Of a stretch of 64,000 nucleotides of DNA, positions 44,712 through 54,053 are shown piece after piece. Within the stretch, counting starts at the first letter, position 1. Each line of letters begins with the position of its first letter. Under the pieces are notes generated by a model, which did not search any database, was not told the origin of the DNA, and worked only from the letters and a program-made list of their open reading frames with translations. The stretch comes from Roseococcus sp. SYP-B2431 (GTDB lineage: Bacteria > Pseudomonadota > Alphaproteobacteria > Acetobacterales > Acetobacteraceae): the NCBI RefSeq assembly GCF_004336745.1, contig NZ_SJXD01000022.1, forward strand, positions 434,001-498,000, in the 5' to 3' direction. The position numbers were made by a program, and so were the translations under genes.

Positions 44712-45688
44712 TGCGCGCTCTGGTCTGCGAGTCCTGGCGGGGCTTCGACGAACTCGAGATCAAGGACATCCCACCGCCGCCGATGCGGCCCGGCGCGGTG
44801 CGCATCAAGGTCGAGGCCGTAGGCGTCTCCTTCGCCGTGCAGCTCGTCGTGGCCGGGAAGTACCAGCGCAAGCCGCCCCTGCCCTTCGTGCCCGGTACCG
44901 AGGTCGCGGGCACGGTGCTGGACGGGCCGCTGCCCAAGGGAACGCGCGTCTTCGCCGTGCTGGACTGGGGTGGCTTCGCGGAGGAGGCCGTGGCCGATGC
45001 GATCCATGTCACGCCCATTCCGGACGGGCTGCCGCTGGCGCCGGCGGTGGCCTTCCCGATCAGCTATCCGACCGCGGGCTCGGCGCTCCTGTGGCGCGGC
45101 CATGTCAAGGCGGGTGACTGGGTGCTGGTGCATGGCGCGGCGGGGGGCGTGGGCCTCGCGGGCGTCGAGATCGTGAAGGCGCTGGGCGGGCGCGTCATCG
45201 CCCGCGCGGGCGCCGCCAAGCATGCGATGCTGCATGCACGCGGCGCGGATGCGGTGCTCGACAGCGCCGCGCCCTTCCGCGAGCAGGTGCGCGAGATCAC
45301 GGGCGGCGCGGGCGTGTCTTGCGTGCTCGACACGCTGGGCGGCGACATCTTTGACGATTCGCTGCGCTGCCTGGGCGACGGCGGCACGCTGGTGACGGTG
45401 GGCTATGCCGCCGGCGGCATCCCGACCGTGCCGGCGAATATCCTGCTGCTGAAGAACATCGCCGTCGCGGGGCTGAACTGGGGCACCTATGTCGGCTGGT
45501 CGCCGGGAGATAACCGCGAGGTCCATGCGCCCCGCGCCCGCGCTCTTTGGGACCAGCTCATGAGCTGGTGGGCCGCCGGCAAGCTGCGGCCCGAGGTGCA
45601 TGCGAGCTATCCGCTGACGCAGTTCCGCGAAGCCATGGCCGAGGTGCGCGAGCGGCGCTCGGCCGGACGCGTCGTGCTGGTGCCCTGA
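44711..45688 (+). CDS. zinc-independent quinone oxidoreductase-like MDR protein
   Basis: 325 residues of the medium-chain dehydrogenase family: VEAVGVSFAVQLVVAGKY, PFVPGTEVAGTVL, VHGAAGGVGLAGVEIVKALGG (NADPH fold) and LTQFREAMAEVRERRSAGRVVLVP. Catalytic zinc ligands are absent, as in quinone oxidoreductases. ATG 44711 overlaps the previous stop (TGATG); ATG 44708 is in frame too. Substrate unknown. Confidence 0.88.
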   Translation: MRALVCESWRGFDELEIKDIPPPPMRPGAVRIKVEAVGVSFAVQLVVAGKYQRKPPLPFVPGTEVAGTVLDGPLPKGTRVFAVLDWGGFAEEAVADAIHVTPIPDGLPLAPAVAFPISYPTAGSALLWRGHVKAGDWVLVHGAAGGVGLAGVEIVKALGGRVIARAGAAKHAMLHARGADAVLDSAAPFREQVREITGGAGVSCVLDTLGGDIFDDSLRCLGDGGTLVTVGYAAGGIPTVPANILLLKNIAVAGLNWGTYVGWSPGDNREVHAPRARALWDQLMSWWAAGKLRPEVHASYPLTQFREAMAEVRERRSAGRVVLVP

Positions 45689-45694
45689 GCGGGA

Positions 45695-46813
45695 TCAGGC
45701 CAGCGGCTGCGTGCGGAACAGCGTCACGCGCAGCCCGCCATGCGGGACCGGCGGCTCGGTCGGCAGGAAGGGCAGCCGGGTCGCGCGCGCCAGGGACGGA
45801 TCGCTGGCGATCAGGCCGACGCGCCAGCCGGTGAAGTGGCTCGTCAGCCTCTGGCCGAGGGCGTTGTACAGGGCGGCCAGCTTCTGCTTGTCCCCGATCC
45901 GCGAGCCATAGGGCGGATTGACGATCACCAGGCCCGGGGGCCCTTCCGGCGGGACGATCTCGCTGATCGTGGCCTGCCGGAACTCCGTGCAATCCGTCAC
46001 GCCCGCGCGCTCCGCATTCGCGCGACACATCTCGATCGCCCCGGCATCGCGGTCGCTGCCATGGAACCGTGCCGCGGGGACGCGCCGGCTCTTCACCTCG
46101 CGCATGGTCTGCCAGGCCTCGGGATCGAAATTCGCGAGCTGCTCGAAGGCGAAATGGCGGAACCGGCCGGGATTGAGCCGGCTTGCGATCTCGGCCGCCT
46201 CGATGACGAACGTGCCGGACCCGCACATCGGGTCGAGCACGGGCTCCGTGCCGTCGAAGCCGCATTGCTGCAGGAAGAGCGCGGCCATGGTCTCGCGCAT
46301 CGGCGCCCGGTTCACCGCCTCCTTGTAGCCGCGCTTGTGCAGCGGCTCGCCCGAGGTATCGAGGCTGATGGTGCAGACATCGTGGTCGATCCGGACCATG
46401 ACCGTGACCTCGGCCTCCTCCACATGCGGCGCGCCGACGGTCTTCTTGATGGCGGTCACGATGCGCTCGGCCGCCGCGCCCGAATGATAGATGCGCGAGG
46501 CGGAGCAGCTGGCCTCGACCCGGAAGGGCACGTCCGGGCGCAGCACCTCCGCCCAGGGCACGTGGCGCGCGCGGGCATCGAGCTCCCGCAGATGCTGGAC
46601 GCGGAAGCTGTCGATGCGCGCCAGCACCCGCCCGGCGCCCCGGATCCAGAGATTCGCCCGCCAGACCTCCGGCCAGCCGCCCCGGATGGTGACGCCGCCG
46701 GGCACCGCCTTGGCCAGCTTGAAGCCCTTGCCCCGCACCTCGGCGAAGAGGGCGGGCTCAAGGCCCGGAAGGGCGGCGAGGAAGATCTCGAAACTGGCGG
46801 TGGGGCGAAGCAT
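45695..46813 (-). CDS. THUMP-domain 23S rRNA G2445 methyltransferase-like (RlmL N-terminal type)
   Basis: 372 residues. THUMP domain about 50-160, then a Rossmann methyltransferase with DPMCGSGTFVIEAAEIA and catalytic NPPYGSRIG. Corresponds to the N-terminal half of E. coli RlmKL; the RlmK half is absent. Acts on the large ribosomal RNA. Convergent with the quinone reductase gene, 6 bp apart. Confidence 0.9.
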   Translation of the reverse strand: MLRPTASFEIFLAALPGLEPALFAEVRGKGFKLAKAVPGGVTIRGGWPEVWRANLWIRGAGRVLARIDSFRVQHLRELDARARHVPWAEVLRPDVPFRVEASCSASRIYHSGAAAERIVTAIKKTVGAPHVEEAEVTVMVRIDHDVCTISLDTSGEPLHKRGYKEAVNRAPMRETMAALFLQQCGFDGTEPVLDPMCGSGTFVIEAAEIASRLNPGRFRHFAFEQLANFDPEAWQTMREVKSRRVPAARFHGSDRDAGAIEMCRANAERAGVTDCTEFRQATISEIVPPEGPPGLVIVNPPYGSRIGDKQKLAALYNALGQRLTSHFTGWRVGLIASDPSLARATRLPFLPTEPPVPHGGLRVTLFRTQPLA

Positions 46814-46856
46814 CGCCCGTGCCTATCACCCCCGGAGAGGGCCGGCCATCGCCGCC

Positions 46857-47603
46857 CTATTTCTTCAGGAAGCTGGCGAAGATGGCTTGCGCCTCGGGGG
46901 TGCGGAGCTGCGCGGCGAAGGAGACGCGTTCCGCCGCCATGGCCTCCGCCACCATCGCCGCATGCGGCGCCTTGATGAGCCGCTTGGTCTCGGCCACGGC
47001 GCCGGGCGGCAGGGCGGCGAGGGTCCTGGCCATCTCCATCGCCACGGGCTCGACCTCGTCGTCGGGCACGGCGCGCGAGGCCAGGCCGGCGGCGGCGGCC
47101 TCGGCACCCGAGATGGGCGAGCCGGAGAGGAACCACCAATTCGCCCGCGCCGGGCCGACGCGCGCCGGCAGCAGCACCGAGGAGCCGGCCTCCGGCACCA
47201 GGGCGAGCTTGGTGAAGGGCATCTGCAGCCGCGCGGTCTCGCTGGCCACCACCACGTCGCAATGGAGCAGCATGGTCGTGCCGATGCCGACCGCATAGCC
47301 GCGCACCGCCGCCACCACCGGCTTGGGGAAGCCGACGATGTTCTCCAGGAAGTTGAAGGCGGCGCCGGGCTCCGTCGCCGGCCGGTCGCCCACCGCGGCG
47401 AAATCCTTGATGTCGTTGCCGGCGGTGAAATCCGTGCCGCCGGCGAGCATCACCACGCGCACGCTGTCGTCGACCGCGGCCAGGCTCAGCGCCTCGCCCA
47501 TGGCATTGTACATGGCCCGCGTCAGCGCGTTCTTCTTGTCCGCCCGGTTGAGGCGGATGGTGAGCACGGCGTCGTGGCGTTCGGTCAGCACGTGTTCGGA
47601 CAT
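46857..47603 (-). CDS. enoyl-CoA hydratase/isomerase family protein
   Basis: 248 residues with GTDFTAGNDIKDF and AVRGYAVGIGTTMLLHCDVVVAS as oxyanion-hole motifs; ends with a helical FAAQLRTPEAQAIFASFLKK as in many isomerases. The frame is open far upstream but ATG 47603 has GGGGGAG ahead of it. Located between mobB and the rRNA methyltransferase on the same strand; substrate unknown. Confidence 0.88.
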   Translation of the reverse strand: MSEHVLTERHDAVLTIRLNRADKKNALTRAMYNAMGEALSLAAVDDSVRVVMLAGGTDFTAGNDIKDFAAVGDRPATEPGAAFNFLENIVGFPKPVVAAVRGYAVGIGTTMLLHCDVVVASETARLQMPFTKLALVPEAGSSVLLPARVGPARANWWFLSGSPISGAEAAAAGLASRAVPDDEVEPVAMEMARTLAALPPGAVAETKRLIKAPHAAMVAEAMAAERVSFAAQLRTPEAQAIFASFLKK

Positions 47604-47632
47604 GGCTTTCTCCCCCGTTCCCCCCAAGTAGA

Positions 47633-48130
47633 TCAGAAGTTTTCCGCGTGGCGTAGGGCTGCCTCGGCGATGGCCTCGGTGTCGTCGAGGGGCAGGGAGG
47701 GCGGCGCGCCCTCCAGCACCTTCCCATCCGAGGCGACGGCGCGGATCAGCGGATCCCCGGGATAGAGGTAAGGCTTGCCGTTGGCGGCGCGGAAGATCTC
47801 GATCTTCGGCACCGGCTCGCGCTTGAAGCCCTCGACCAGCACGAGATCCACCGGGTTCAGCCGCGCCAGCAGCTCCGCCAGCCCCGGCTCCGGCGCGCCG
47901 CGATGCTCGGTCATCAGCGCCCATCGATGGGCGGAGGCGACCAGCACCTGCGCGGCGCCCGCCTGGCGGTGCTCGTAACTGTCCTTGCCGGGCTGATCGA
48001 CGTCGAAATGATGATGCGCGTGCTTCACCGTGGAGACCGAGACGCCGCGCGCGATCAGCGCGGGGATGAGGCGCATGACGAGCGTCGTCTTGCCTGCGCC
48101 GCTCCATCCCGCCAGTCCGATCACTTTCAT
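47633..48130 (-). CDS. mobB: molybdopterin-guanine dinucleotide biosynthesis protein MobB
   Basis: 165-residue P-loop GTPase adapter for molybdenum cofactor maturation: Walker A GWSGAGKTTL at 8-17, SVSTVKHAHHHFDVDQPGKDS, and LVEGFKREPVPKIEIF. Normal length and separate from MobA, which is not nearby. The MFS gene ends 10 nt upstream, so both are in one unit. Confidence 0.94.
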   Translation of the reverse strand: MKVIGLAGWSGAGKTTLVMRLIPALIARGVSVSTVKHAHHHFDVDQPGKDSYEHRQAGAAQVLVASAHRWALMTEHRGAPEPGLAELLARLNPVDLVLVEGFKREPVPKIEIFRAANGKPYLYPGDPLIRAVASDGKVLEGAPPSLPLDDTEAIAEAALRHAENF

Positions 48131-48139
48131 GGGGCGAGC

Positions 48140-49336
48140 CTAGCGCCGGTCCAGCCGCCAGGACACCATCCAGATCGCGAGGCCGCCGAGAGCCAGGCCC
48201 GCGCCCACCCAGCCCGTCGAGGTCCAGCCATAGCCGGCCGAGATCGCCAGCCCGCCCAGCCAGGGCCCCAGCGCATTGGCAGTGTTGAAGGCCGAATGGT
48301 TCAGCGCCGCCGCCAGGGTCTGCGCGTCGCCGGCCACGTCCATCAGGCGCGTCTGCAGGATGGCGCCCAGACCGCCGCCCATGCCGATCAGCAGCAGCAC
48401 CGGCAGCAGGGTCCAGAGGTTCTGCGCCGCCCAGCCGTAGAGCGCGAGCATCACGGCCGCGAAGAGGAGCGTGAGGGCCGCCGCCGGCATCTGCGCGCGA
48501 TCGGCCGCCCAGGCGCAGGCCAGGTTCCCCAGCGTCAGCCCGATCCCCAGCACGGCCAGCGCCGGCGGCACCATGGCCGGCGAGACGCCCGTGACCTCGA
48601 CCAAGGTCGTGGCGAGGTAGGTATAGACCGCGAAGAGGCCGCCGAAGCCGATCGCGCCCGTGCCCAGCGCCAGCCAGACCTGGGGGCGGCGCAGCGCGCC
48701 GAGCTCGCGCAGGGGGCTTGCATTCCGGTCGCCCGGTTCATGCGGCACGAAGGCGAGGAGCAGCGCCGCCGTCGCCGTCGCGAGGAGCGCCACCAGCCCG
48801 AAGCCCCAGCGCCACCCCAGGAGCTGGCCGATACCATTGGCCAGCGGCACGCCCACGACCGTCGCGAGGGTCAGCCCCAGCATCATGCGGGATACGGCCT
48901 GAGCGCGCCGCTCGCGCGGAACCAGCGAGGCGGCGACCAGCGCGCCCACGCCGAAGAAGGCGCCATGCGGCAGGCCGCTCAGGACGCGGAAGGCCAGCAT
49001 CCAGCCATAATCCGGCGCCAGGGCGGAGAGGCCGTTGCCCAGGGCAAAGACCGCCATCAGGCCCACCAGCAGGGAGCGCCGCGGCAGCCGCGCGCCCAGC
49101 ACCGCGATCAGCGGCGCGCCCACGACGACCCCCAGCGCATAGGCGCTGATGACATGGCCGGCCATCGGCTCGTCCACGCCGAGCGCCGGGGCGAATTGCG
49201 GCAGCAGGCTCATCGTCGCGAATTCGGTCGTGCCGATGGAGAAGCCGCCCATGGCAAGCGCCAGCAGGATGAGGCCCGGGCCGGCAATGGAACGCCCGAC
49301 AGGCAGGGCGCTGGAAAGGGTGGCGGGCTGGTTCAA
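48140..49336 (-). CDS. MFS transporter, AraJ/YdhP-type
   Basis: 398 residues with 12 helices: ALAMGGFSIGTTEFATMSLLPQ in helix 1, GHVISAYALGVVVGAPLIAVLG, FRVLSGLPHGAFFGVGALVA, all typical of the DHA1 arabinose/chloramphenicol-resistance exporters. Substrate unknown. Upstream of it is a 252-bp region (49337-49588) without a recognised gene; it contains a short hairpin CGGCCGC/GCGGCCG at 49357-49374. Confidence 0.88.
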   Translation of the reverse strand: MNQPATLSSALPVGRSIAGPGLILLALAMGGFSIGTTEFATMSLLPQFAPALGVDEPMAGHVISAYALGVVVGAPLIAVLGARLPRRSLLVGLMAVFALGNGLSALAPDYGWMLAFRVLSGLPHGAFFGVGALVAASLVPRERRAQAVSRMMLGLTLATVVGVPLANGIGQLLGWRWGFGLVALLATATAALLLAFVPHEPGDRNASPLRELGALRRPQVWLALGTGAIGFGGLFAVYTYLATTLVEVTGVSPAMVPPALAVLGIGLTLGNLACAWAADRAQMPAAALTLLFAAVMLALYGWAAQNLWTLLPVLLLIGMGGGLGAILQTRLMDVAGDAQTLAAALNHSAFNTANALGPWLGGLAISAGYGWTSTGWVGAGLALGGLAIWMVSWRLDRR

Positions 49337-49588
49337 GGCGTTACGGACCTCGGCGGCGGCCGCAAGAGCGGCCGTCGATCAGACGGTTTCATGTCCTGGA
49401 GGTCGCATCCCCGGGCAGCTCTCGGCCCCCGGCGTTTCCCGTGGGCCATCTTCCTCCCTCCGGGGATCAGGTTCAACCGTGGAGCGGACCGCCTCGCGCC
49501 CTGGGCAGCCTGGGCCCGGCCGATTCCTGTGTATTTTCGAAGTGCGATCCCGAATAATGGCCGCCAATTCGGGCGGAGATCTCCAGTG

Positions 49589-50065
49589 ATGCTCATGCGC
49601 CTATGGGCTGCGCCGGCCGGCGTGTTCGGCGCCGCCCTCCTCTTCGGGACCGCCACGGCCCAGAACCTGGACCCCCGTGTCGCGGGGCCGCTGATGCAGA
49701 TGATCCAGGGGGCCGGCCTGCAGTGCCAGGCGGGCAATCCCCAGGCCTGCGGCGCCGTGCAGCAGTTCCAGAACATGGGCAGCCAGTTGATGCAGGCGCA
49801 GAATGCCTGCCAGCAGGGCCACATGCAGGCCTGCCAGGTGTTCAACGCCGGCGCGCAACAGGTGCTGGCGCTTTATCAGCAGCAGATGCCCCAGGCGCCG
49901 ATGGCCCCCGCCCAAGGATATTCGACCAATCAGATGACCCAGGATCACAACCAGCGCATGCAGCAGCAGCGCATGCAGGCCCAGCAGTTCCAGAACCAGC
50001 AGGCGCAGCAGCGCGCGATCAACGACGCGGCCCATCAGCGCTTCATGGAACAGCTGCGGCGTTAG
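49589..50065 (+). CDS. small secreted Gln/Met-rich protein
   Basis: 158 residues: signal peptide about 1-24 (cleavage near ATAQ), then NLDPRVAGPLMQMIQGAGLQ, four Cys in two CxxxxxxxCG/C-type pairs near GLQCQAGNPQAC and NACQQGHMQACQ, and a Gln-rich, His/Met-containing tail (RMQQQRMQAQQFQNQQ). Secreted; possibly coiled-coil or metal-interacting at the tail. I recognise no named family. Confidence 0.7.
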   Translation: MLMRLWAAPAGVFGAALLFGTATAQNLDPRVAGPLMQMIQGAGLQCQAGNPQACGAVQQFQNMGSQLMQAQNACQQGHMQACQVFNAGAQQVLALYQQQMPQAPMAPAQGYSTNQMTQDHNQRMQQQRMQAQQFQNQQAQQRAINDAAHQRFMEQLRR

Positions 50066-50144
50066 ACGGCGATCCGTTCCGGCGGCATCGCCGAGCGGCG
50101 CCTCCCCAACCCGCCTGCCTCTTGCGGGCGAACGCGGGGCAGGA

Positions 50145-52061
50145 TCAGGCGTCGCAATGCTCCATGAGCACCTGCATGTCCCGCTCGGCATGCAGGGCGA
50201 CGTAGCGGCCAATCGCCCGGGGCTCGGGTAGGGTTTGCAGCCCCGTATCGGCATAGATGCGCAGATAGGCCGGCCCCACATCCACGAAGGCCGCACGCGC
50301 CCCGTTCCGCTCGCAAAGGTCGCGGAAGCGCCAGATGGCCGAGACGGCGTCGCGCATGTCGCCCGCCGGATCGCCATGGCCGATCCAGATGTCGCCGGCC
50401 TTGGTGAAGGGGAAGCCGGCGAGGCCGCCCTCGCCCCAAAGCACGCCATCGGCCGTCGCGGGAAGGGTGGCGCCCAGCGAGGTCAGCGAGGCGCGTTGCG
50501 TGTCGTCATACGGGAGCGGGCGGATGCGCGCCGGCCGCAGCAGACGGAACAGCCCCGCCAGCAGCAGCAGCGCCGTGACCCCGACGGCGAAGCGCAGCTG
50601 GATCGGGGCGCCCGGCGAAAGCACCACCTCCCACCAGTAGTCGTCCTGCAGGCGGCTCGCATTGGCGAAGAGGGCGAGGGCCATGCCGCTGATCGCGACG
50701 GCGGCGAACGGCAGCAGCATCTCCTGCGAGAGCGGCTCCGCCCGCAGGCGGCTGTTGCGGTAGAAGGACGGGCGCATGGTGGCCAGTACGGCGGTGACCA
50801 GCAGGAAGATGCCCCAGGTCCACCAGGCTTCGTTGCGCAGCCAGGTGATGAACGCGCCCGCGCCGAGCAGCACCAGCGCGGCGCCCCAGGCGATGTTGAG
50901 CCGCCGCGCCAGCCCGAAGGCCATCACCATCAGCAGCGAGCCCACCAGGGAGGCGGCGAATTGCGAGGCGATCGCGGCCTCGTAGCCGGCCCATTCCTTC
51001 AGCTCGTCCACCGGCAGGGAGCCCAGGAAGATCAGCAGCGCGCCGCCCAGCGCCACCAGGCCGGACAGCACCGGCACCTCCAGCGGCATGGCGCCGGAGC
51101 CGAGCGCGCTGAAGCGCGCCAGCGTCCCGCGCCGCTGGCTGATCTCGAAGCCCGCGAAGAGCAGGCCCGAGATGAAGAGCGGCACGATGTAGTAGTAGAG
51201 CCGGAAGACCAGCAGCGCCCCCACCACCTCGGCCGCGCCCATATAGGGTGCCAGGCCGATGACGATCGCCGCGTCGAAGACGCCGAGGCCGCCCGGCACG
51301 CTCGCCACGATTCCCGCCGCATAGGAGGCGAGGTAGATGCCGACGAAGCGGACGAAGGTCAGCCCCTCCACCGGCGGCAGCAGCACGTAGAAGATCGCCG
51401 CCGTCACCGCCACGTCCACCGTCGCGAGCAGGCTCTGCGCGATGGCCATGGACGTGCCCGGCAGCTCCACTACATGGCCGAAAAGGGTGACGGTGCGGCG
51501 GAAGCGGCTCAGCAGGATGTAGGAGAGCACCACGCCGAAGAGCGGGATCGCCAGCGACTGCAGCGCCCAGTGCGGCAGATGCGTGCCGAGCCAGGGCAGC
51601 ACCTCCGGCTCCAGGATCAGCACCCAGCCGCCCAGCGCCATGCCGCCCAGGCCGAAGGTCAGCGAGGTGAAGCCGATCACCTTGCCGATCTCCAGCGTCG
51701 AATAGCCCCAGGCCGAATAGAGCCGGTAGCGCACCGCTGCGCCCGAGACCGCCGCGAAGCCGAGATTGTGGGCGAGCGCGTAGCCGCAGAAGGAGGCGAC
51801 CAGCGCCCGCCCCCAGCTGGAGGGCCGCCCGGCGTAGCGCGCGCCCAGCCAGTCATAGGCCGCCAGCACCAGATAGGCCGCGACCGTCAGCCCCGCGCCC
51901 TGCCAGAGCGCGGCAACCGGGATCTCGCCCATCGCCCGCGTCACGTCGGCGAGGGAGAGATTGCGGAACTCGCGCTGCACGACCCAGATGGCCGCCACGA
52001 GAAGCATCAGCCCGAAGACGGTGGCGCCGTGGCGTTTCAGCAGCGGCAGCAGCGCTTTCAC
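50145..52061 (-). CDS. MprF-like membrane protein with shortened C-terminal transferase domain
   Basis: 638 residues. The first ~540 form about 14 helices: the flippase part (AHNLGFAAVSGAAVRYRLYSAW, GGLGVFDAAIVIGLAPYM, FRLYYYIVPLFISGL are MprF-typical) plus further helices. The C-terminus starts the DUF2156 lysyl/alanyl-transferase fold (GHGDPAGDMRDAVSAIWRFRDLCERNGARAAFVDV) but stops after about 90 residues, against ~300 in MprF, so the acyl-transfer site is missing. GTG 52061 overlaps the lysK stop as GTGA. No continuation in another frame is possible before the next gene at 50065. Confidence 0.82.
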   Translation of the reverse strand: MKALLPLLKRHGATVFGLMLLVAAIWVVQREFRNLSLADVTRAMGEIPVAALWQGAGLTVAAYLVLAAYDWLGARYAGRPSSWGRALVASFCGYALAHNLGFAAVSGAAVRYRLYSAWGYSTLEIGKVIGFTSLTFGLGGMALGGWVLILEPEVLPWLGTHLPHWALQSLAIPLFGVVLSYILLSRFRRTVTLFGHVVELPGTSMAIAQSLLATVDVAVTAAIFYVLLPPVEGLTFVRFVGIYLASYAAGIVASVPGGLGVFDAAIVIGLAPYMGAAEVVGALLVFRLYYYIVPLFISGLLFAGFEISQRRGTLARFSALGSGAMPLEVPVLSGLVALGGALLIFLGSLPVDELKEWAGYEAAIASQFAASLVGSLLMVMAFGLARRLNIAWGAALVLLGAGAFITWLRNEAWWTWGIFLLVTAVLATMRPSFYRNSRLRAEPLSQEMLLPFAAVAISGMALALFANASRLQDDYWWEVVLSPGAPIQLRFAVGVTALLLLAGLFRLLRPARIRPLPYDDTQRASLTSLGATLPATADGVLWGEGGLAGFPFTKAGDIWIGHGDPAGDMRDAVSAIWRFRDLCERNGARAAFVDVGPAYLRIYADTGLQTLPEPRAIGRYVALHAERDMQVLMEHCDA

Positions 52062-53686
52062 GCCGTGGCGCTTTCCCGTGCCAGGGCGTTCTCGATCAGC
52101 GCGCAGGCCTCGACGACGCCCATGACGGCGATGGTGCCGCCGAAGCGCGGCCCCTCCGACTTGCCGAGCAGCACCTCGTAGAGCGCGCTGAACCAGGCGC
52201 GTCCCACGCCGGGGCGGCCGCCATCCTTGGCGGGGGTCTGGAAGGCGGGGAACTCGCGGCCGGCATCGTAGACGGCCTCCTGCATCGCGGCCTCGCGCGG
52301 CGGGCCGGCGGGGAGCGCCTCGAATTCCGGCGCGCGGTCGCGCAGGATCTCGACGAGCCGGCGCATGGCCGCGGCCTCCTCCGCCGTCGCCTCGCGGAAC
52401 CTCCGCTCCGGCGCGATGAAGTCCCGCCAGAAGGCGCAGGCGTTGCGGACCATGCGGTCGAGCACCGGCTCGGCCTCCGGCGCCAGCCCCGGATGGTACC
52501 TCCGCAGATAGGCCCAGAGCCGGTCGGGATCGTCGGTGTTGGCGATGCCGGCGAGGTTCAGCAGCGTCGCGTAGGAAACCGGCGGCGGGGCGAAGTTCGG
52601 CGCCTGGCCGCGATGGATGTGCCAGGCGGGGTTCGCCGGGTCGGGGTTGTCGCGCAGCTTCCCGAGGCCCGCCAGCCAGTCGTCCACGGCGCGCGGGATC
52701 ACCTCCTTGTGCAGCCGCTTCGCGCTCCCCGGCGAGGCGAACATGAACCAGGCGAGGCTCTCGGGCGGGCCGTATTCCAGCCATTGCTCGATGGTGAGCC
52801 CGTTGCCCTTGCTCTTGCTGATCTTCTGGCCCTGGGCGTCGTTGAACAGCTCGTAGGTGAAGGAGACCGGCGGCTCGCTGCCCAGCACCTTGCAGATCTT
52901 CGAGGAGAGCTTGACGCTGTCGATCAGGTCCTTCCCCGACATCTCGTAATCGACACCCAGCGCGTGCCAGCGCAGCGCCCAGTCGGCCTTCCACTGCGCC
53001 TTGCAGGCGCCGCCGGTGACGGGAGTCTCGAAAACCTCGCCGCTGTCCGGGTCGCGCCAGACGATGGTGCCGGCCTCCGGGCGGGTCTCCTCCACCGGCA
53101 CCTGCATCACGATGCCGGTCTTCGGGTGGATGGGCAGGAAGGGCGAATAGGTGGCCCGGCGGTCGGGGCCGAGCGTGGGCAGGATCACCTGCCGGACCTC
53201 CTCGTGCAGCGAGAGCATGCGCAGCAGCGCCGCGTCGAAGCGGCCGGAGGCGTAGTAGTCGGTGCTGGAGGCGAACTCGTAGGCGAAGCCGAATTCGTCG
53301 AGGAAGCTGCGCAGCCGCGCGTTGTTGTGCTGGCCGAAGCTGGGGTGGGTGCCGAAGGGATCGGGGATGCGCGTCAGCGGCTTGCCGAGATTCGCGGCCA
53401 GCAGCTCCTTGTTCGGCACATTGTCCGGCACCTTGCGCAGCCCGTCCATGTCGTCGCTGAAGGCCAGCAGGCGGGACGGCAGCCCGGTCAGCTCGGTGAA
53501 GGCCTTCCGCACCCAGCTGGTCCGCGCGACCTCGCCGAAGGTGCCGATATGCGGCAGGCCCGAGGGGCCGTAGCCCGTCTCGAAGAGCGCCTCTTTTTTC
53601 CCGGTCGCGGTCATGCGGTCGGCGAGCTTGGCGGCTTCCTCGAAGGGCCAGGCGCGGACGGTGCGGAGCGATGGATCGGCGGACAT
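52058..53686 (-). CDS. lysK: lysyl-tRNA synthetase, class I
   Basis: 542 residues of the archaeal/alphaproteobacterial class I type, unlike the class II enzyme of E. coli. HIGH-type motif PHIGTFGE near 45-52, KMSKS-type KISKSKGNG at 288-296, and TYELFNDAQGQ. ATG 53686 follows GAGG closely; the longer frame to 53737 is less likely. Charges tRNA-Lys and is translationally coupled to the MprF-like gene, whose family uses Lys-tRNA as donor. Confidence 0.94.
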   Translation of the reverse strand: MSADPSLRTVRAWPFEEAAKLADRMTATGKKEALFETGYGPSGLPHIGTFGEVARTSWVRKAFTELTGLPSRLLAFSDDMDGLRKVPDNVPNKELLAANLGKPLTRIPDPFGTHPSFGQHNNARLRSFLDEFGFAYEFASSTDYYASGRFDAALLRMLSLHEEVRQVILPTLGPDRRATYSPFLPIHPKTGIVMQVPVEETRPEAGTIVWRDPDSGEVFETPVTGGACKAQWKADWALRWHALGVDYEMSGKDLIDSVKLSSKICKVLGSEPPVSFTYELFNDAQGQKISKSKGNGLTIEQWLEYGPPESLAWFMFASPGSAKRLHKEVIPRAVDDWLAGLGKLRDNPDPANPAWHIHRGQAPNFAPPPVSYATLLNLAGIANTDDPDRLWAYLRRYHPGLAPEAEPVLDRMVRNACAFWRDFIAPERRFREATAEEAAAMRRLVEILRDRAPEFEALPAGPPREAAMQEAVYDAGREFPAFQTPAKDGGRPGVGRAWFSALYEVLLGKSEGPRFGGTIAVMGVVEACALIENALARESATA

Positions 53687-53858
53687 GGGCCTCGGGATGG
53701 CAGGGGGCGGACCCGTGGTCAATGCGCCACTGCCCATTGCGGCGGCAAGCCTGCCATCTCAAAGCGCAGGGGATGCCCGGTCGCGGCGCGGGGAGGGCCG
53801 ATTGCACCTTCCTTCGCGGGCCGGCTTCGGGCCCCAATCGGGCTGGAGGGACCAGCCC

Positions 53859-54053
53859 ATGTCCGATTTCGACCTCGCCACCTACGCGCCGCAGGTCGCC
53901 GCCGCCCTCGGGCTGCCGCTGCAAGAGGCGCATCTGCCCGGCGTGCTGATGAACCTGGCGCTGGCCAGGCGCATGGCCGCTCTCGTGGAGAGCGTCCCGC
54001 TCACGCCGCAGGACGAGCCGGCGCCGGTCTTCGTCGCGGGGCCGGCGAAGTGA
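53859..54053 (+). CDS. atzG: AtzG-like subunit (DUF4089)
   Basis: 64-residue helical protein: SDFDLATYAPQVAAALGLPL, HLPGVLMNLALARRMAALVE. Matches in size and order the AtzG partner that forms a heterotetramer with AtzE amidase. Good Shine-Dalgarno (GGAGGGA). Its stop overlaps the atzE GTG start as GTGA. Confidence 0.83.
   Translation: MSDFDLATYAPQVAAALGLPLQEAHLPGVLMNLALARRMAALVESVPLTPQDEPAPVFVAGPAK

Noticed and set aside
49357-49374. Hairpin CGGCCGC/GCGGCCG as a fifth copy of the dispersed repeat
   Set aside because: Only the hairpin core is similar; the GCGCCGCCC block and the closing block are missing.
50145-52061. Full bifunctional phosphatidylglycerol lysyltransferase
   Set aside because: The C-terminal transferase fold is present for only about 90 residues, so the complete enzyme cannot be claimed.
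50145-53933. Open frame of 1,262 codons spanning the MprF-like and lysK regions
   Set aside because: Only the part up to 52061 shows membrane-protein sequence; the rest is an antisense-like frame shadowing lysK, which has clear HIGH and KISKS motifs in its own frame.
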